Positions 11,199-19,712 of a DNA stretch of 64,000 nucleotides are shown here, one piece after another. The DNA is taken from assembly GCA_041391225.1 (NCBI GenBank), contig JAWKOL010000022.1, positions 1 through 64,000 on the forward strand. Direction: 5' to 3'. A model generated the notes under the pieces. It was not told where the DNA came from. It searched no databases and saw only the letters and a program-made list of their open reading frames with translations. How positions within the stretch are numbered: position 1 is the stretch's first letter; every line of letters begins with the position of its first letter. The DNA is from RI-153 sp041391225. Lineage in GTDB: Bacteria > Chloroflexota > Anaerolineae > Caldilineales > Caldilineaceae. The position numbers and the translations under genes are program-made.

Positions 11199-11204
11199 GG
11201 CATT

Positions 11205-11311
11205 GATCCGATGTTAGATGCGTGATGCCTAATCCGTGATGCGTAATTCAATGAAGCGACCAACTTCGCTACCCAATTACGCATTACGAGTTACGCATTA
11301 CGAGTTACGCA
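11205..11311. repeat. Intergenic inverted repeat of TGCGTGA/TGCGTAA words
   Basis: The whole gap between the NTPase and SIR2 genes consists of iterated GATGCGTAAT/ATTACGCATTACGAG words that fold on themselves (GTGATGCGTAATT against AATTACGCATTAC). The SIR2 stop codon is part of the element. It may act as an attenuator or processing hairpin within the transcript. Confidence 0.7.
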
Positions 11312-12325
11312 TCACTTCCTCCATCCACGATACAGTTCCTCAATAAACGCCCCCGCCGGCGTCCATTCCACGTCGAACTTGGCCTGGCGCAGGTAGCGCT
11401 GGACGTATTCCTGGATCATGGGTTCGCGTTCCAGTTGAATGGCGATGCTGGTCTTCCACATGCCCGGCGGGCGCGTGGTCACCAGCCCGCGGAAGATGAC
11501 GCGGAAATCCCATTCCTGTGGCTGATAGCCGATCATCACCAACGAGGAATCGGTGAGCGCCTGACGCACGCGCGGGTGGATGGCGCGGGTGTCTTTGGCG
11601 ATGTAGGCCAGGAAATCGAGGTAATCGTCCTCGGTGAGCACCAACGACTCGGGGTAGGCATCGAAGCCGTGCAGGTGATAGACCAACGGCTGCTCCGGCG
11701 TGGGTTGGTAGTCGGGATTCTGCTCGAAGATCGAGGGGATGGCGCGCAGGCTGTCGTTCCACACGCAGATTTCGGTGTGTGGCTGCTTGCCCGCCCGCTC
11801 ACGCAGCGCCACTTCCAAGAAATCGTGGTAGCTGGTGGTGACGAATATGGGCAGGGGCAACGCTGCCAGCAGCAACAGCGGATTGGCCTGGGCGTCGTCC
11901 AGATCGGGGTAGCCGTAGCGTCGCGCCATCTTCGACACGGTGAGATCGCGGGCTTCGTCTTCCACCTCGGCGCGTAGATTGGCGGGCAGGTTCGGATCCT
12001 GTTCCGACATCATTTGCAGCGCGGCTTTGAGGAAGCTGAGATAGATCTCCTTGATGCGCAGCGGATCGCCGGTGCCGTCCTCGCCAAAGGAAGCGACGCT
12101 GGTGTACTGCGCCACCTCCGCCGTGCTCTGACCGTTGGTTATGGGATAGCGGGTGTAGCTGGCCCAGCCATCGCGTAGCGCTTCGTGGCTGCCGAAGACC
12201 AGCTCGTCGGTGAAGGCATTGCCGAAGATCGGCACCACCTTGCCATCGTCGATGCGCTCGATGATCGTCTCTTTGCTGCCCTTCGCCTGTGCCTGTGGGG
12301 CGATCCCCGTGAAATCGAACTTCAT
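11312..12325 (-). CDS. SIR2-like domain protein
   Basis: This 337-residue protein has AAGGAG five bases before its ATG. The N-terminal part (IIERIDDGKVVPIFGNAFTDEL, split over residues 21-42) fits the start of the NAD-binding Rossmann fold in SIR2-like (SIR2_2) proteins. FVTTSYHDFLEVAL, VYHLHGF, SLVLTEDDYLDFLAYIA, the block from HPRVRQALTDSS and VMIGYQPQEWDFRVIFRGL match the rest of that fold, including the catalytic-type His in YHLHG. Such domains in anti-phage systems usually degrade NAD+; here that activity is inferred. No TM segment or signal is seen. It lies between a CHAT-protease fusion and an nSTAND NTPase in the same direction, a setting typical of multi-effector conflict loci. Confidence 0.85.
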   Translation of the reverse strand: MKFDFTGIAPQAQAKGSKETIIERIDDGKVVPIFGNAFTDELVFGSHEALRDGWASYTRYPITNGQSTAEVAQYTSVASFGEDGTGDPLRIKEIYLSFLKAALQMMSEQDPNLPANLRAEVEDEARDLTVSKMARRYGYPDLDDAQANPLLLLAALPLPIFVTTSYHDFLEVALRERAGKQPHTEICVWNDSLRAIPSIFEQNPDYQPTPEQPLVYHLHGFDAYPESLVLTEDDYLDFLAYIAKDTRAIHPRVRQALTDSSLVMIGYQPQEWDFRVIFRGLVTTRPPGMWKTSIAIQLEREPMIQEYVQRYLRQAKFDVEWTPAGAFIEELYRGWRK

Positions 12326-12355
12326 GCCATCTCCTTAAAACATCTCAGAGTTTTT

Positions 12356-12497
12356 ATGATCCACGAAGGCACACGAAGATACACGAAGGCAGAGAAGCGC
12401 AGACAGACGGCTCTTCTGCTCTGCCGTCCTGGTAATCCTGAAATCCGTGTCTCTCTCTTCTCCTCTTCGTGGTGCTTCGTGTGCCTTCGTGGATCAT
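12356..12497. repeat. Long inverted repeat, 23-bp perfect arms
   Basis: ATGATCCACGAAGGCACACG... (12356-12378) is repeated exactly in inverse at 12475-12497, with a 96-base interior of further CACGAAG and CTTCGTG words. The CHAT-FGE stop codon touches the right arm. It could form a long hairpin in the mRNA. Confidence 0.85.
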
Positions 12498-14241
12498 CAT
12501 TTCTCTGGTTTCTCCTTTTCCAGCGCCAACGCCACGCGGAAGCCGCGCCAGCGCACCCGGCTGTCGGGCGGCGACGCGCTGCGCCGGGCTACGTCCAGGT
12601 CTTCGGCGGTGTTGTGGTTCGATCCACCGCGCGTCACCCGCAGCAGACCGGGCAACCAGCGCGCCGCATCGGGATCATTGCGTCCGTCGTCGGCGCGAAA
12701 GGGGTAGCCGAAGCGCGGATCAGTGGATCGTCGCCCCACACCGTCAGCGTCCACTCTTCCACGCGGCCCAGATCTTCGAGCGGCGCGGCGCGCCGTTTTT
12801 CCCATTCGGCTTCGCTGGGCAGGCGGTAGGATCGTCCTGTGCTGTCGCTCAGCCAGCGGCAGTAGGCCATCGCATCGTCCCAACTGATCCCCACCACCGG
12901 GTGATCGAGTTCGTCCACGGGCGGACGGCGCAGGAACCAGCCGGCGCGGCGCGGCTCTTCCTGGCTGCGCACCCGTTGCAGAAACTCGGCGTACTGGGCG
13001 TTGGTCACCGGCGTTTTGCCCAGGCGGAAGGTGGGGAGCGTCACCTCATGTTCGGGCGACGCCGCGCCCGCGTCATCGCGCCCCATGCGGAAAGGACCGG
13101 CCTGCACCAATACCGTCTCCGGCTCGAAGGGCTGCGTCGAGATCACAGGGCGCGCGTCGCCTTCGGGCAGCGCAAACAGGCGGTTGTGGGGCGAGCGGCT
13201 GAAGAGCACAGGCGTGGCCCAGGCGCGGTTGTCACCGGCGGCGTAGACGGCCTTGCGCGCTTCGGCCACGGCAGCGTCCACGGGCAGGCCGGCGGCGATG
13301 GACTCGTAGAACTCCTGCGCCAGCGCCACGGCGGCGCGGTCACCGATCTCGAACTGCATCCCCACCACCGCGGGGACGCCCTGCTGCACCAGCTTCTGCG
13401 CCACCCCGCCGAACAGGTCACGTCCACCCCGCGCCCCTTCGCAGGCGTTGAGAAAGACCATGCGCAGCGCCTCATGATCGTGGACCAGCGCAGCCAGCCG
13501 CCTGGCCGAAACCAGCGTGCCCTTGCCATCGTCGTCGAGCAGCACCAGGCCACCTTCGCCGGTCTCCTCGTCGAAAAAGCCATGCCCGATAAAGTGGACC
13601 AGATGGATCTCGCCCGCACGCAGCCGATCTTGCAGCGCCGAGAGGCTTGGCGTGGGCAAACGTTCCAACCGCAAGACGTGTCCAGCCTCGGCGTTCGCCA
13701 CAGCCTGCTGCAAACGGGTCCACTCCTGCTCCACGTTGAGCGGCTCGAAGTCGCCCCGCGGATCGCAGACCACGGCCAACAGCGTCAGCGGCGGCGACAC
13801 GCTGAGCGGTTGGATCGGCTCGTCCTGTTCCACGTAGCGCAACACAGGGCTGCGATCCGAGAGCGCCAGGAAGCGTCCGATGTCCTCGGCGTAGAGGAAT
13901 TCCCAGGGCAGATCGGCCAGAGCGGGCGCGTCGTTGAGGCGTAGGCGAATGCGCAGCCCCGCGCCGCTACGCGTCACCGCGTCCAGCGAACGTCGCAGCA
14001 GCGACCCCACCGGCGCCGCGAAGACAGCCTCGAACAGTCGCGCCCCGAATGCCTGCACCGCGGCCTCGTCACCGCGCAGGAAGAGCGCGTCCACCTCGTC
14101 TCGCGTGGCGGGCAGCGAAAAGCGCACAGGCGCCGACTCGCCAACTGGCGAACCGATCACCCGTGCGCTGTAGCCGTCGTCGGAGCGAGTGATCAGGAGA
14201 TCGAAGTTTTGATAATCGATGAAGAACCTCCGAGAAGGCAA
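12497..14241 (-). pseudogene. CHAT protease-FGE-like fusion (one frameshift near C-terminus)
   Basis: Residues about 1-340 form a CHAT (caspase-like) peptidase domain: LADLPWEFLYAEDIGRFLAL, catalytic histidine in VHFIGHGFF and catalytic cysteine in VFLNACEGARGG, then GVPAVVGMQFEI. A formylglycine-generating-enzyme/sulfatase-modifying-factor domain follows (VLVQAGPFRMG, KTPVTNAQYAEFL, HPVVGISWDDAMAYCRWLS, YRLPSEAEWEKR). One frame change near 12750 moves its end to another frame (RVTRGGSNHNTAEDLDVARR, RVRWRGFRVAL). FGE-like domains fused to proteases often serve as C-type-lectin-fold recognition modules; here that is inferred. The listed TTG start has no ribosome site and lies at the edge of a repeat; a GGAGG at 14227-14231 is ideally placed for an ATC at 14220, so the start is uncertain. 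Confidence 0.85.
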
Positions 14242-14500
14242 AGTGCAAAAGTTGCAGGTTTGCAGGTGGCAGATCTAATGTCGATTGGCGACCAACCATC
14301 GAATTTCCGCGGAGTAAGCACGCCCTCGTGCGGCTAGTCGCGTGGAGATCCGCGCACAGAAAAGGCGAGAGAGAAGGCAAAAGTCAAAGCGCAAAAGGCA
14401 AAAATGGTAGGGCGAGTTGCGAAGCCAATCACAACCTGCAAACCTGCCACCTGCAAACGTGCAACTTGCCACCTGCAACTTTTGACTTTTGCCTTCTCTC
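14232..14500. repeat. Composite intergenic repeat element (GGTGGCAG/TTTGCAGG words)
   Basis: Outer arms GAGAAGGCAAAGTGCAAAAG (from 14232) and its near-inverse ending about 14500 enclose iterated TTGCAGGTTTGCAGGTGGCAG words and a copy of the dispersed repeat at 14288-14340. The element fills the gap between the giant muramidase gene and the CHAT gene, and begins within about 10 bases of the former's stop codon. Confidence 0.75.
14288..14340. repeat. Dispersed repeat, copy 1
   Basis: GCGACCAACCATCGAATTTC-CGCGGAGTAAG-CACGCCCTCGTGCGGC. The inverse of this unit recurs at 25750-25836, and its inner part at 19630-19698. Confidence 0.7.
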
Positions 14501-14504
14501 CGCC

Positions 14505-17500
14505 TTATCTCAGCCCCGGCCGCTTCCCGCTGATCTCTGCATGTTTGTCCATCAACTCTTTGATCTGTTCCACCGTTTTCGACGTGGCGTCGTCGATCTC
14601 TTCTTGCACAGTGTCCAGCTTAGAGATGTAGGCCATGCGCGTCCAGTACGTGTTGTAGATGATGCCCAACCACGTGATCAACTGCAAGTTCTCTTCCAGC
14701 GCTTGCAGCGGACGGCTGATGAAGAAGGCCAGGAAGGCCAACACCCCTACGCCGCCGAAGATCGCAGCCCCGCCGATGGCCGTGCTGGGGCTGTCTTGGG
14801 TGACGTAGGCCAGTACGATGGCCGCCACGAAGGCCAGGATGCCCACCACGAAGAGCGCGCGGTACATCCACACTGTGGTCCAATACGGGTTCATGAAGCC
14901 GGTGAGGATGCGATCAAACATGGTCTGGTTGTTCTTGAAGCCCTGCTCGATGTGCGAGCGCCACGCTTCGTAGAGCGCCAGATCCACCTCGGCCAGCGTC
15001 TTGCCGCCCAGTTGATCGGGTCCTAGCGGCTGGGGCAGGCGCACGGTGACATCTTCGGCGATGACTTCACCGGCGTCGCTTTCGGCTATGCCGATCTCGC
15101 GTGTACCGCCCACCGCCACTTCGGGGATCTGGGTGCGCACCCGTTCCAGGTAACGCTCGATGATGCCCTTGTAGAACTCGGCCTGCCCGCTGCCGTTGTA
15201 GCCTACGGCGAAGGCCAGCATGTCGTTGCGGCGCAGGGCGTCGTCGATGCCACGACCTTCTACGTAGCGGAAGAAGCCGCGGATCTGGTTTTCGGCGCTG
15301 CGTTGGAAATCTTTGAACATCTCCGTGGCCGACAGGTAATCGGCCAGACCGAAGTTGAAGCCCATGATCTGCGCTGCGCCCATGCTCGTGGCGCGCAAGG
15401 CCAGTTCCTCGTGCAGGCTGCGAGCGAAGTCCAACACGGCCCACTCGTCGGTCTGAGAATTGTGACAGGCCTGGAACGGATCCTCAACACGCCGCCGCCA
15501 GCGATGACCTTTCCAGCGCTCGTTGGGATCGTACTCGAAGAAGCGCCCAAACAGTTCGGGGTTCTGGAATCCCCACTGGTCGAAGAAGACATGCACCTCG
15601 AAGCGGATGATCAGCCGTCCGTCGGGTGCGGTGGTCTTCCCGCCCGATTCGGCCATGAGCACGGCCAGGGCCACAGCAGGATCGATGCCCAGCCGCAACG
15701 ATTCGTCCTGGAGTAGCGCGTGGTGTGTGTCCCACACCTGGCGCAGCACGGTGTTGACGTCGGTCGTTGTCGACGTAGCGGTGACCACCGGCGCCGACGG
15801 TGTGCGTTTGGCCACCCAGTTGGCGGAGACGTAGCCGGGTTTGCCCTGCCACACCACGAAGAGCCAGCCGTCGTGTTCGTGGAGCACCTGCACCAGTTCC
15901 TCGTGGGGGATGCCGTCTACGCGCTCGAACTGTGCGCCAGGGCCGCTGCGCATGTTCAGCCCATCCCCCGCGGTGACCAGGCCCACCCAGCGCACCTTGC
16001 GCAGCAGTTCGGCCAGCACTTCCTGCGCCAGTACGGCGCGCTCGGCGGATGTCAGCGCGAACATCTGCGCGGGCGGTGGCCCGTTGAAGAGCGCCTCGCG
16101 CGCCAGCGCCAGATCGTTGACATTGAATCCGGCGCGGGTGAGCAGGTTCCACTGATCGAGGTTGAAGCGGGCGGCGGCGTTGGCAAAAGCGTCGATGATC
16201 TGCTGATTGGTGTAGATGCGTGGCAGTTCCACGGCGGGCATCGTCGGCTCCACCGGCAACACGGGGCCGGTCTCCGTTGTGAGCGCCAGGGCCACGGGTA
16301 CATCTCGCGTCTGGGCGCAGATCGTGCGGAAAAGATCATAGACAGGCTTGCGATTGGCCGCGTCCAGCGATCCTTTGCGGTAGAGGCCGTAGTATTTGTG
16401 GTTCTGTTCGGGGTCGAAGTCCTGTGTGCAGAACCAGATCACCAGCGCCAGCGATGGATCGTCGAGGGCAAGATCCATACCGATCTGCATGGCGCGCTGC
16501 TGGAAGGCTTCATTGCCGAAGTTGCTCATCCAGCCGAATTCGGAGAGGAAAATGGCCTTGTCGCGTCCTTCTTCCTCACGGATCACCTGGCGCAGTTCGC
16601 CCATGTACTGGTCGTACATCTGGCGGATCTTCTCGTTGCTGCTGGCCGGGCTTTGCGCCACATAGAGGTGATAGCCCACGCCGTCGAACGGAAAGGGCGC
16701 AGACGAACCCCAGTTGTAGCGGGTTTTGCCTTCCTGGTAGGCACGGCGCAGGTACTTGGCGCCGCCATTGTTGTTGTTGTTCTGCGGCGCGTCGTCGTTG
16801 TGCAGCCCTTGCAGCGGGCCGGAGACCAGCCGCACGTCCTGCGTGGTGGGGTCCGCGCGCAGCGCGTTGTGGAGCGTCTGCATCATCACCGCGTACCAGC
16901 CGGGGTGGATCCAGTTGTTGTTGCCGCCGTGGAAATCGTCGGGCTCGTTGTACGCCTCGAAGACGTCGACGCGATCATGGAAGAGGCGAGCGATCTGCAC
17001 GTAGGTCTGCACATAGCGGTCGATCCACGGGTGACGCGGTTGCCCCGGTTCCGGCGCGCCGCGCAGCTTGTCTTCGGGGTGATCGGGCATGGCTTCGTGG
17101 CCGATGAGGCCGTAGATCTTGAGTCCGCGGGCGCGCAGGCCGTCGATGATGCCGATGTAGGCATGTTGAAAGCCGGGATCGTGCGGACCGGGCCACGCCT
17201 GGCCGATGACGAAGTTGACACGCGCCCAGCCGGCGCCGGTGTCGGCCACGATGGCGGGATTGGTCAGCCGCGGGTCCACGATGCCGTTGTTTGGATCGAC
17301 GGGGCGATTGACGTCGATGCCGATCTTCTCGCGCGCAACCACCCTCGCTGTGGCGAAGACTGGCTGTGTCGGCGTCACCGGCTCGACGATGGGCGAAAGC
17401 GGTTCGCCACCGGCGGGCGGGAGGATGCCCGGGTGTTCCACGTGATGGACGCTCGGCCCAGTGGGTTCGCCGGTGTCCACGGGCTGGGGATGCACCTTGT

Positions 17501-18470
17501 CGCGCAACGTTTTGACACGGTTGAGGATGTCGATGGGCTGGCCGTTGTTGTCGTTGCCGATGTGGCGGAAGCTGTCCCAGCCAGCGCCGTGGCCTACCTG
17601 GAAGAGGCAGGCGCCCAGTGCGAAATCGTCTTGCACCATGTAGTCGTTGAACCAGTCCAGCGAGGCCCAGTAGTGATTTTGGCTGACGCTGTCTTCTGGG
17701 TAGAGCCAGCCCACGTCACCGGCGCCGTCGTTGTGTTTGAACATGCGCGCCAGGCCCGCTTCCGTCATGATCGCTTTGTAGTCGCGTCCTGTCTGGCGGC
17801 GGATGCCCTGGACGATGGGGCGGTAGCTGCCTGCGCTGGAAACGGCGGCGGGATCGACGTCGGTGCTGAGGGCAGGCCAACCGTACTCGTGAAAGCCCAG
17901 GTAGGTGTAGCTGTCTAGCGTCCCCTCGAAGTAGGCGAGGTAGTGATCGGCCTGGGTGAAGTTGCCGGCGCCGAAGTTGAAGGCCACCGCTTCGATGCTA
18001 TGTTCCATCAACTTGTCGCGGAAGGCCACTTGGAAGCGATCATAGGCGCGCAGGCGGCGCTCGATCTCTTCGCGCTCGGCGCCGCCACGGCCAAACGCGC
18101 CCGACGCCGGGCCGGGGATCGACTCGTTGATGCTCATCCAGGCGTCCACCAGCAGCCGTCCATTTTCGCGGCGCTGCGCCAGCTGGAAGTTGTCGGTGAG
18201 GATGTGTTCGGCCAACGCCCGCCCCGCGCCCGCGGGATCAGGGCCATCCAACCATTGGTTGATCAGGTTCTGCGTGATCGCCTGCTTGTTGCCATTGATG
18301 TTGATGTAGTCCATGCGCCCGATGACGAACGTATCCGGCGAACGATCACGGCGGATCTCGATCAGCAACCCCTGATCCCACGCATGAAGCAACATCACCG
18401 GAGGCCGCACTTCGTTGATCCACTGGTGGACATTCTGCGAATTCTGCGTGTAGAAACCGAGTTTGTTCAT
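14505..18470 (-). CDS. Giant double glycosidase-like / SH3 / N-acetylmuramidase / two-TM protein
   Basis: This 1,321-residue protein has no frameshift; AAAGGAG lies about 11 bases before the ATG. Residues 1-330 are a TIM-barrel-like domain (LLVDAWMSINES; FHEYGWP at 193-199; IMTEAGL at 235-241). Residues 382-715 are a second clan GH-A-like glycosidase fold with both expected acids: EAYNEPDD (E509) and IFLSEFGWMS (E644). A helical linker leads to a bacterial SH3 domain (830-890; GDGLNMRSGPGAQFERV), an N-acetylmuramidase domain (905-1112; LMAESGG, RLIIRFEVHVFFD, ATSMGAAQIMGFNF, FAVGYNGSG) and two TM helices (1203-1221, 1230-1252) followed by a conserved-looking helix. This two-TM end resembles membrane modules of bacterial STAND/TRADD-N-associated proteins (inference). 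No signal peptide is seen, so topology is unclear. The muramidase domain is shared with the NTPase gene of the same cassette. Confidence 0.82.
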   Translation of the reverse strand: MNKLGFYTQNSQNVHQWINEVRPPVMLLHAWDQGLLIEIRRDRSPDTFVIGRMDYININGNKQAITQNLINQWLDGPDPAGAGRALAEHILTDNFQLAQRRENGRLLVDAWMSINESIPGPASGAFGRGGAEREEIERRLRAYDRFQVAFRDKLMEHSIEAVAFNFGAGNFTQADHYLAYFEGTLDSYTYLGFHEYGWPALSTDVDPAAVSSAGSYRPIVQGIRRQTGRDYKAIMTEAGLARMFKHNDGAGDVGWLYPEDSVSQNHYWASLDWFNDYMVQDDFALGACLFQVGHGAGWDSFRHIGNDNNGQPIDILNRVKTLRDKVHPQPVDTGEPTGPSVHHVEHPGILPPAGGEPLSPIVEPVTPTQPVFATARVVAREKIGIDVNRPVDPNNGIVDPRLTNPAIVADTGAGWARVNFVIGQAWPGPHDPGFQHAYIGIIDGLRARGLKIYGLIGHEAMPDHPEDKLRGAPEPGQPRHPWIDRYVQTYVQIARLFHDRVDVFEAYNEPDDFHGGNNNWIHPGWYAVMMQTLHNALRADPTTQDVRLVSGPLQGLHNDDAPQNNNNNGGAKYLRRAYQEGKTRYNWGSSAPFPFDGVGYHLYVAQSPASSNEKIRQMYDQYMGELRQVIREEEGRDKAIFLSEFGWMSNFGNEAFQQRAMQIGMDLALDDPSLALVIWFCTQDFDPEQNHKYYGLYRKGSLDAANRKPVYDLFRTICAQTRDVPVALALTTETGPVLPVEPTMPAVELPRIYTNQQIIDAFANAAARFNLDQWNLLTRAGFNVNDLALAREALFNGPPPAQMFALTSAERAVLAQEVLAELLRKVRWVGLVTAGDGLNMRSGPGAQFERVDGIPHEELVQVLHEHDGWLFVVWQGKPGYVSANWVAKRTPSAPVVTATSTTTDVNTVLRQVWDTHHALLQDESLRLGIDPAVALAVLMAESGGKTTAPDGRLIIRFEVHVFFDQWGFQNPELFGRFFEYDPNERWKGHRWRRRVEDPFQACHNSQTDEWAVLDFARSLHEELALRATSMGAAQIMGFNFGLADYLSATEMFKDFQRSAENQIRGFFRYVEGRGIDDALRRNDMLAFAVGYNGSGQAEFYKGIIERYLERVRTQIPEVAVGGTREIGIAESDAGEVIAEDVTVRLPQPLGPDQLGGKTLAEVDLALYEAWRSHIEQGFKNNQTMFDRILTGFMNPYWTTVWMYRALFVVGILAFVAAIVLAYVTQDSPSTAIGGAAIFGGVGVLAFLAFFISRPLQALEENLQLITWLGIIYNTYWTRMAYISKLDTVQEEIDDATSKTVEQIKELMDKHAEISGKRPGLR

Positions 18471-18495
18471 GGGGGAGATCTCCTTTTATGAAAGA

Positions 18496-19326
18496 CTACC
18501 ACGCCACGTGCTGGATCAAATGCCACTGGCCAATCGGCGCGTAGACGATGCCGCCGACGAACCCCTGCGCGCGGAAATTGCCGATGTCGTATTCGTTAGT
18601 CAACGGCGCGCCCAGCCCGTGGACCCGCGCATAGTTGGCAAAGGACGAATCGCGGTTGAAGGCCACGCCCACCTGTCGCCACGCTTCCTGGCGAATGCTG
18701 GTCAACGAAGACAGATCGACATTGGGCAAAACTTCGGTCGGATGCTCGTCCACCGGGTGCTCGTCTACCGGCGGTTGACCGCTGCGGCGTTGGGCCTGCC
18801 ACACGGCGAAGAACGAAATGTGGTGATTGGCAGGCATCCCCGCGCCCGTCACCACGTCCGCGGCGCCACGCGGACACCAGCACCAAGGCCCATGTTCACC
18901 GCGCTCAGGCACGTAGCTGCTGCCGCCCGCCATCACCAGATTGGCCCAACCGGAATGCTGCTTGGGCGTCATGCGGGCGAAACCGTTGTAGCTGGGGTTG
19001 CCCAACTGATGGAAACCGTCGGACCAGTAGAGGATGGAGTCCTGCTCGGTGATGGGCGCGCCGTTTAGATCGAGCACACGGGCGAAGAGGTGGTGGTCAG
19101 CGCCTGCATCGTCGAAGCGATCCGGCGCGTCCCAGGGGCGCAGGTAGGCGTCGCGCGCCCACTGTGGCACCGCACCCAGGTGACCAGACCGCGGTTCCCA
19201 AGATCCGTCGCGCGTGGTGAACAGATCGATCAGGCGAAAAACGACGTCGCCTTTGGGGTGATCTGGGCGTTCCTCGGCCCGCTTGATGCTGATGTTGAGT
19301 GGCTGGATCCATTCTCCGACGCGCAT
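18496..19326 (-). CDS. Unknown protein heading the conflict-like cassette
   Basis: I do not recognise this 276-residue protein. The start MRVGEWIQPLNISIKRAEERP is chosen because AAAGGAG sits seven bases upstream; the frame extends a few codons further up without a ribosome site. It is soluble, Trp/Gly/His-rich and without a signal or TM segment. Notable stretches are GDVVFRLIDLFTTRDGSWEP, SILYWSDGFHQLGNPSYNGF, SGWANLVMAGGSSYVPERGE and HGPWCWCPRG, and a DEHPVDEHP repeat before a helical end. The aromatic-rich composition would fit carbohydrate or glycan binding, but this is speculation. It lies 25 bases upstream of the giant glycosidase/muramidase gene and follows a candidate promoter, so it is probably the first gene of the five-gene unit. 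Confidence 0.7.
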   Translation of the reverse strand: MRVGEWIQPLNISIKRAEERPDHPKGDVVFRLIDLFTTRDGSWEPRSGHLGAVPQWARDAYLRPWDAPDRFDDAGADHHLFARVLDLNGAPITEQDSILYWSDGFHQLGNPSYNGFARMTPKQHSGWANLVMAGGSSYVPERGEHGPWCWCPRGAADVVTGAGMPANHHISFFAVWQAQRRSGQPPVDEHPVDEHPTEVLPNVDLSSLTSIRQEAWRQVGVAFNRDSSFANYARVHGLGAPLTNEYDIGNFRAQGFVGGIVYAPIGQWHLIQHVAW

Positions 19327-19425
19327 GGTACGGCTCCTTTGTGATGGTTGCATGGATACACGAATTGAAGGCGGTGCTCCTGGTTCTTGTGTGTTGAATC
19401 TTCGATTAGGGTAGTCGGTAGCTTC

Positions 19426-19455
19426 AATATACTACGGATTGGCTGTTTTTGTCCT
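19426..19455 (-). promoter_or_regulatory. Candidate promoter of the five-gene cassette
   Basis: On the minus strand AGGACA (19455-19450), an 18-base spacer and TATATT (19431-19426) lie 100 bases before the first start codon. The -10 is good, the -35 matches only its GACA half. Confidence 0.35.
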
Positions 19456-19480
19456 ATAGGATTTCTAAACGGGGTCTAAT

Positions 19481-19712
19481 GTGATGCGTGATTCGTGATC
19501 CGTGATGCGTGGGTGGAGATGATTGGCGTGGATTGGGAACTTGTGTGGTGGCAGGTGGCAAGGTTGCAGGTGGCAGGTGGCAGGTGGCAGGTCTGTCACT
19601 AAGTTAAAGAATTCAGCTACTCGTCGCGCTGCGGAGAGAGCACCCCTAGGTGCGGGTCTACACCAGAAAAGCCGCACGAGGACGTGCCCCTCCGCAGTAC
19701 ACGCATCACGCA
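19481..19712. repeat. Composite intergenic repeat element with dispersed-repeat copy 2
   Basis: GTGATGCGTGATTCGTGATC words (from about 19480) pair with ACGCATCACGCATTAC at 19700-19715, which contains the stop of the M19 peptidase. Inside are tandem GGTGGCAG words (19549-19592) and a second copy of the dispersed repeat (19630-19698: GCGGAGAGAGCACC ... GCCGCACGAGGACGTGC). With the promoter above, this accounts for the 386-base gap. Confidence 0.75.

Noticed and set aside
12497..14241. FGE-like domain as a true formylglycine-generating enzyme for sulfatases
   Set aside because: It is fused to a CHAT protease, there is no sulfatase gene in the window, and I could not identify the catalytic cysteine pair of genuine FGE in the visible end of the domain.
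15720..17918. Plus-strand open frame of 732 codons
   Set aside because: Antisense shadow of the giant glycosidase/muramidase gene; no ribosome site or recognisable domain.
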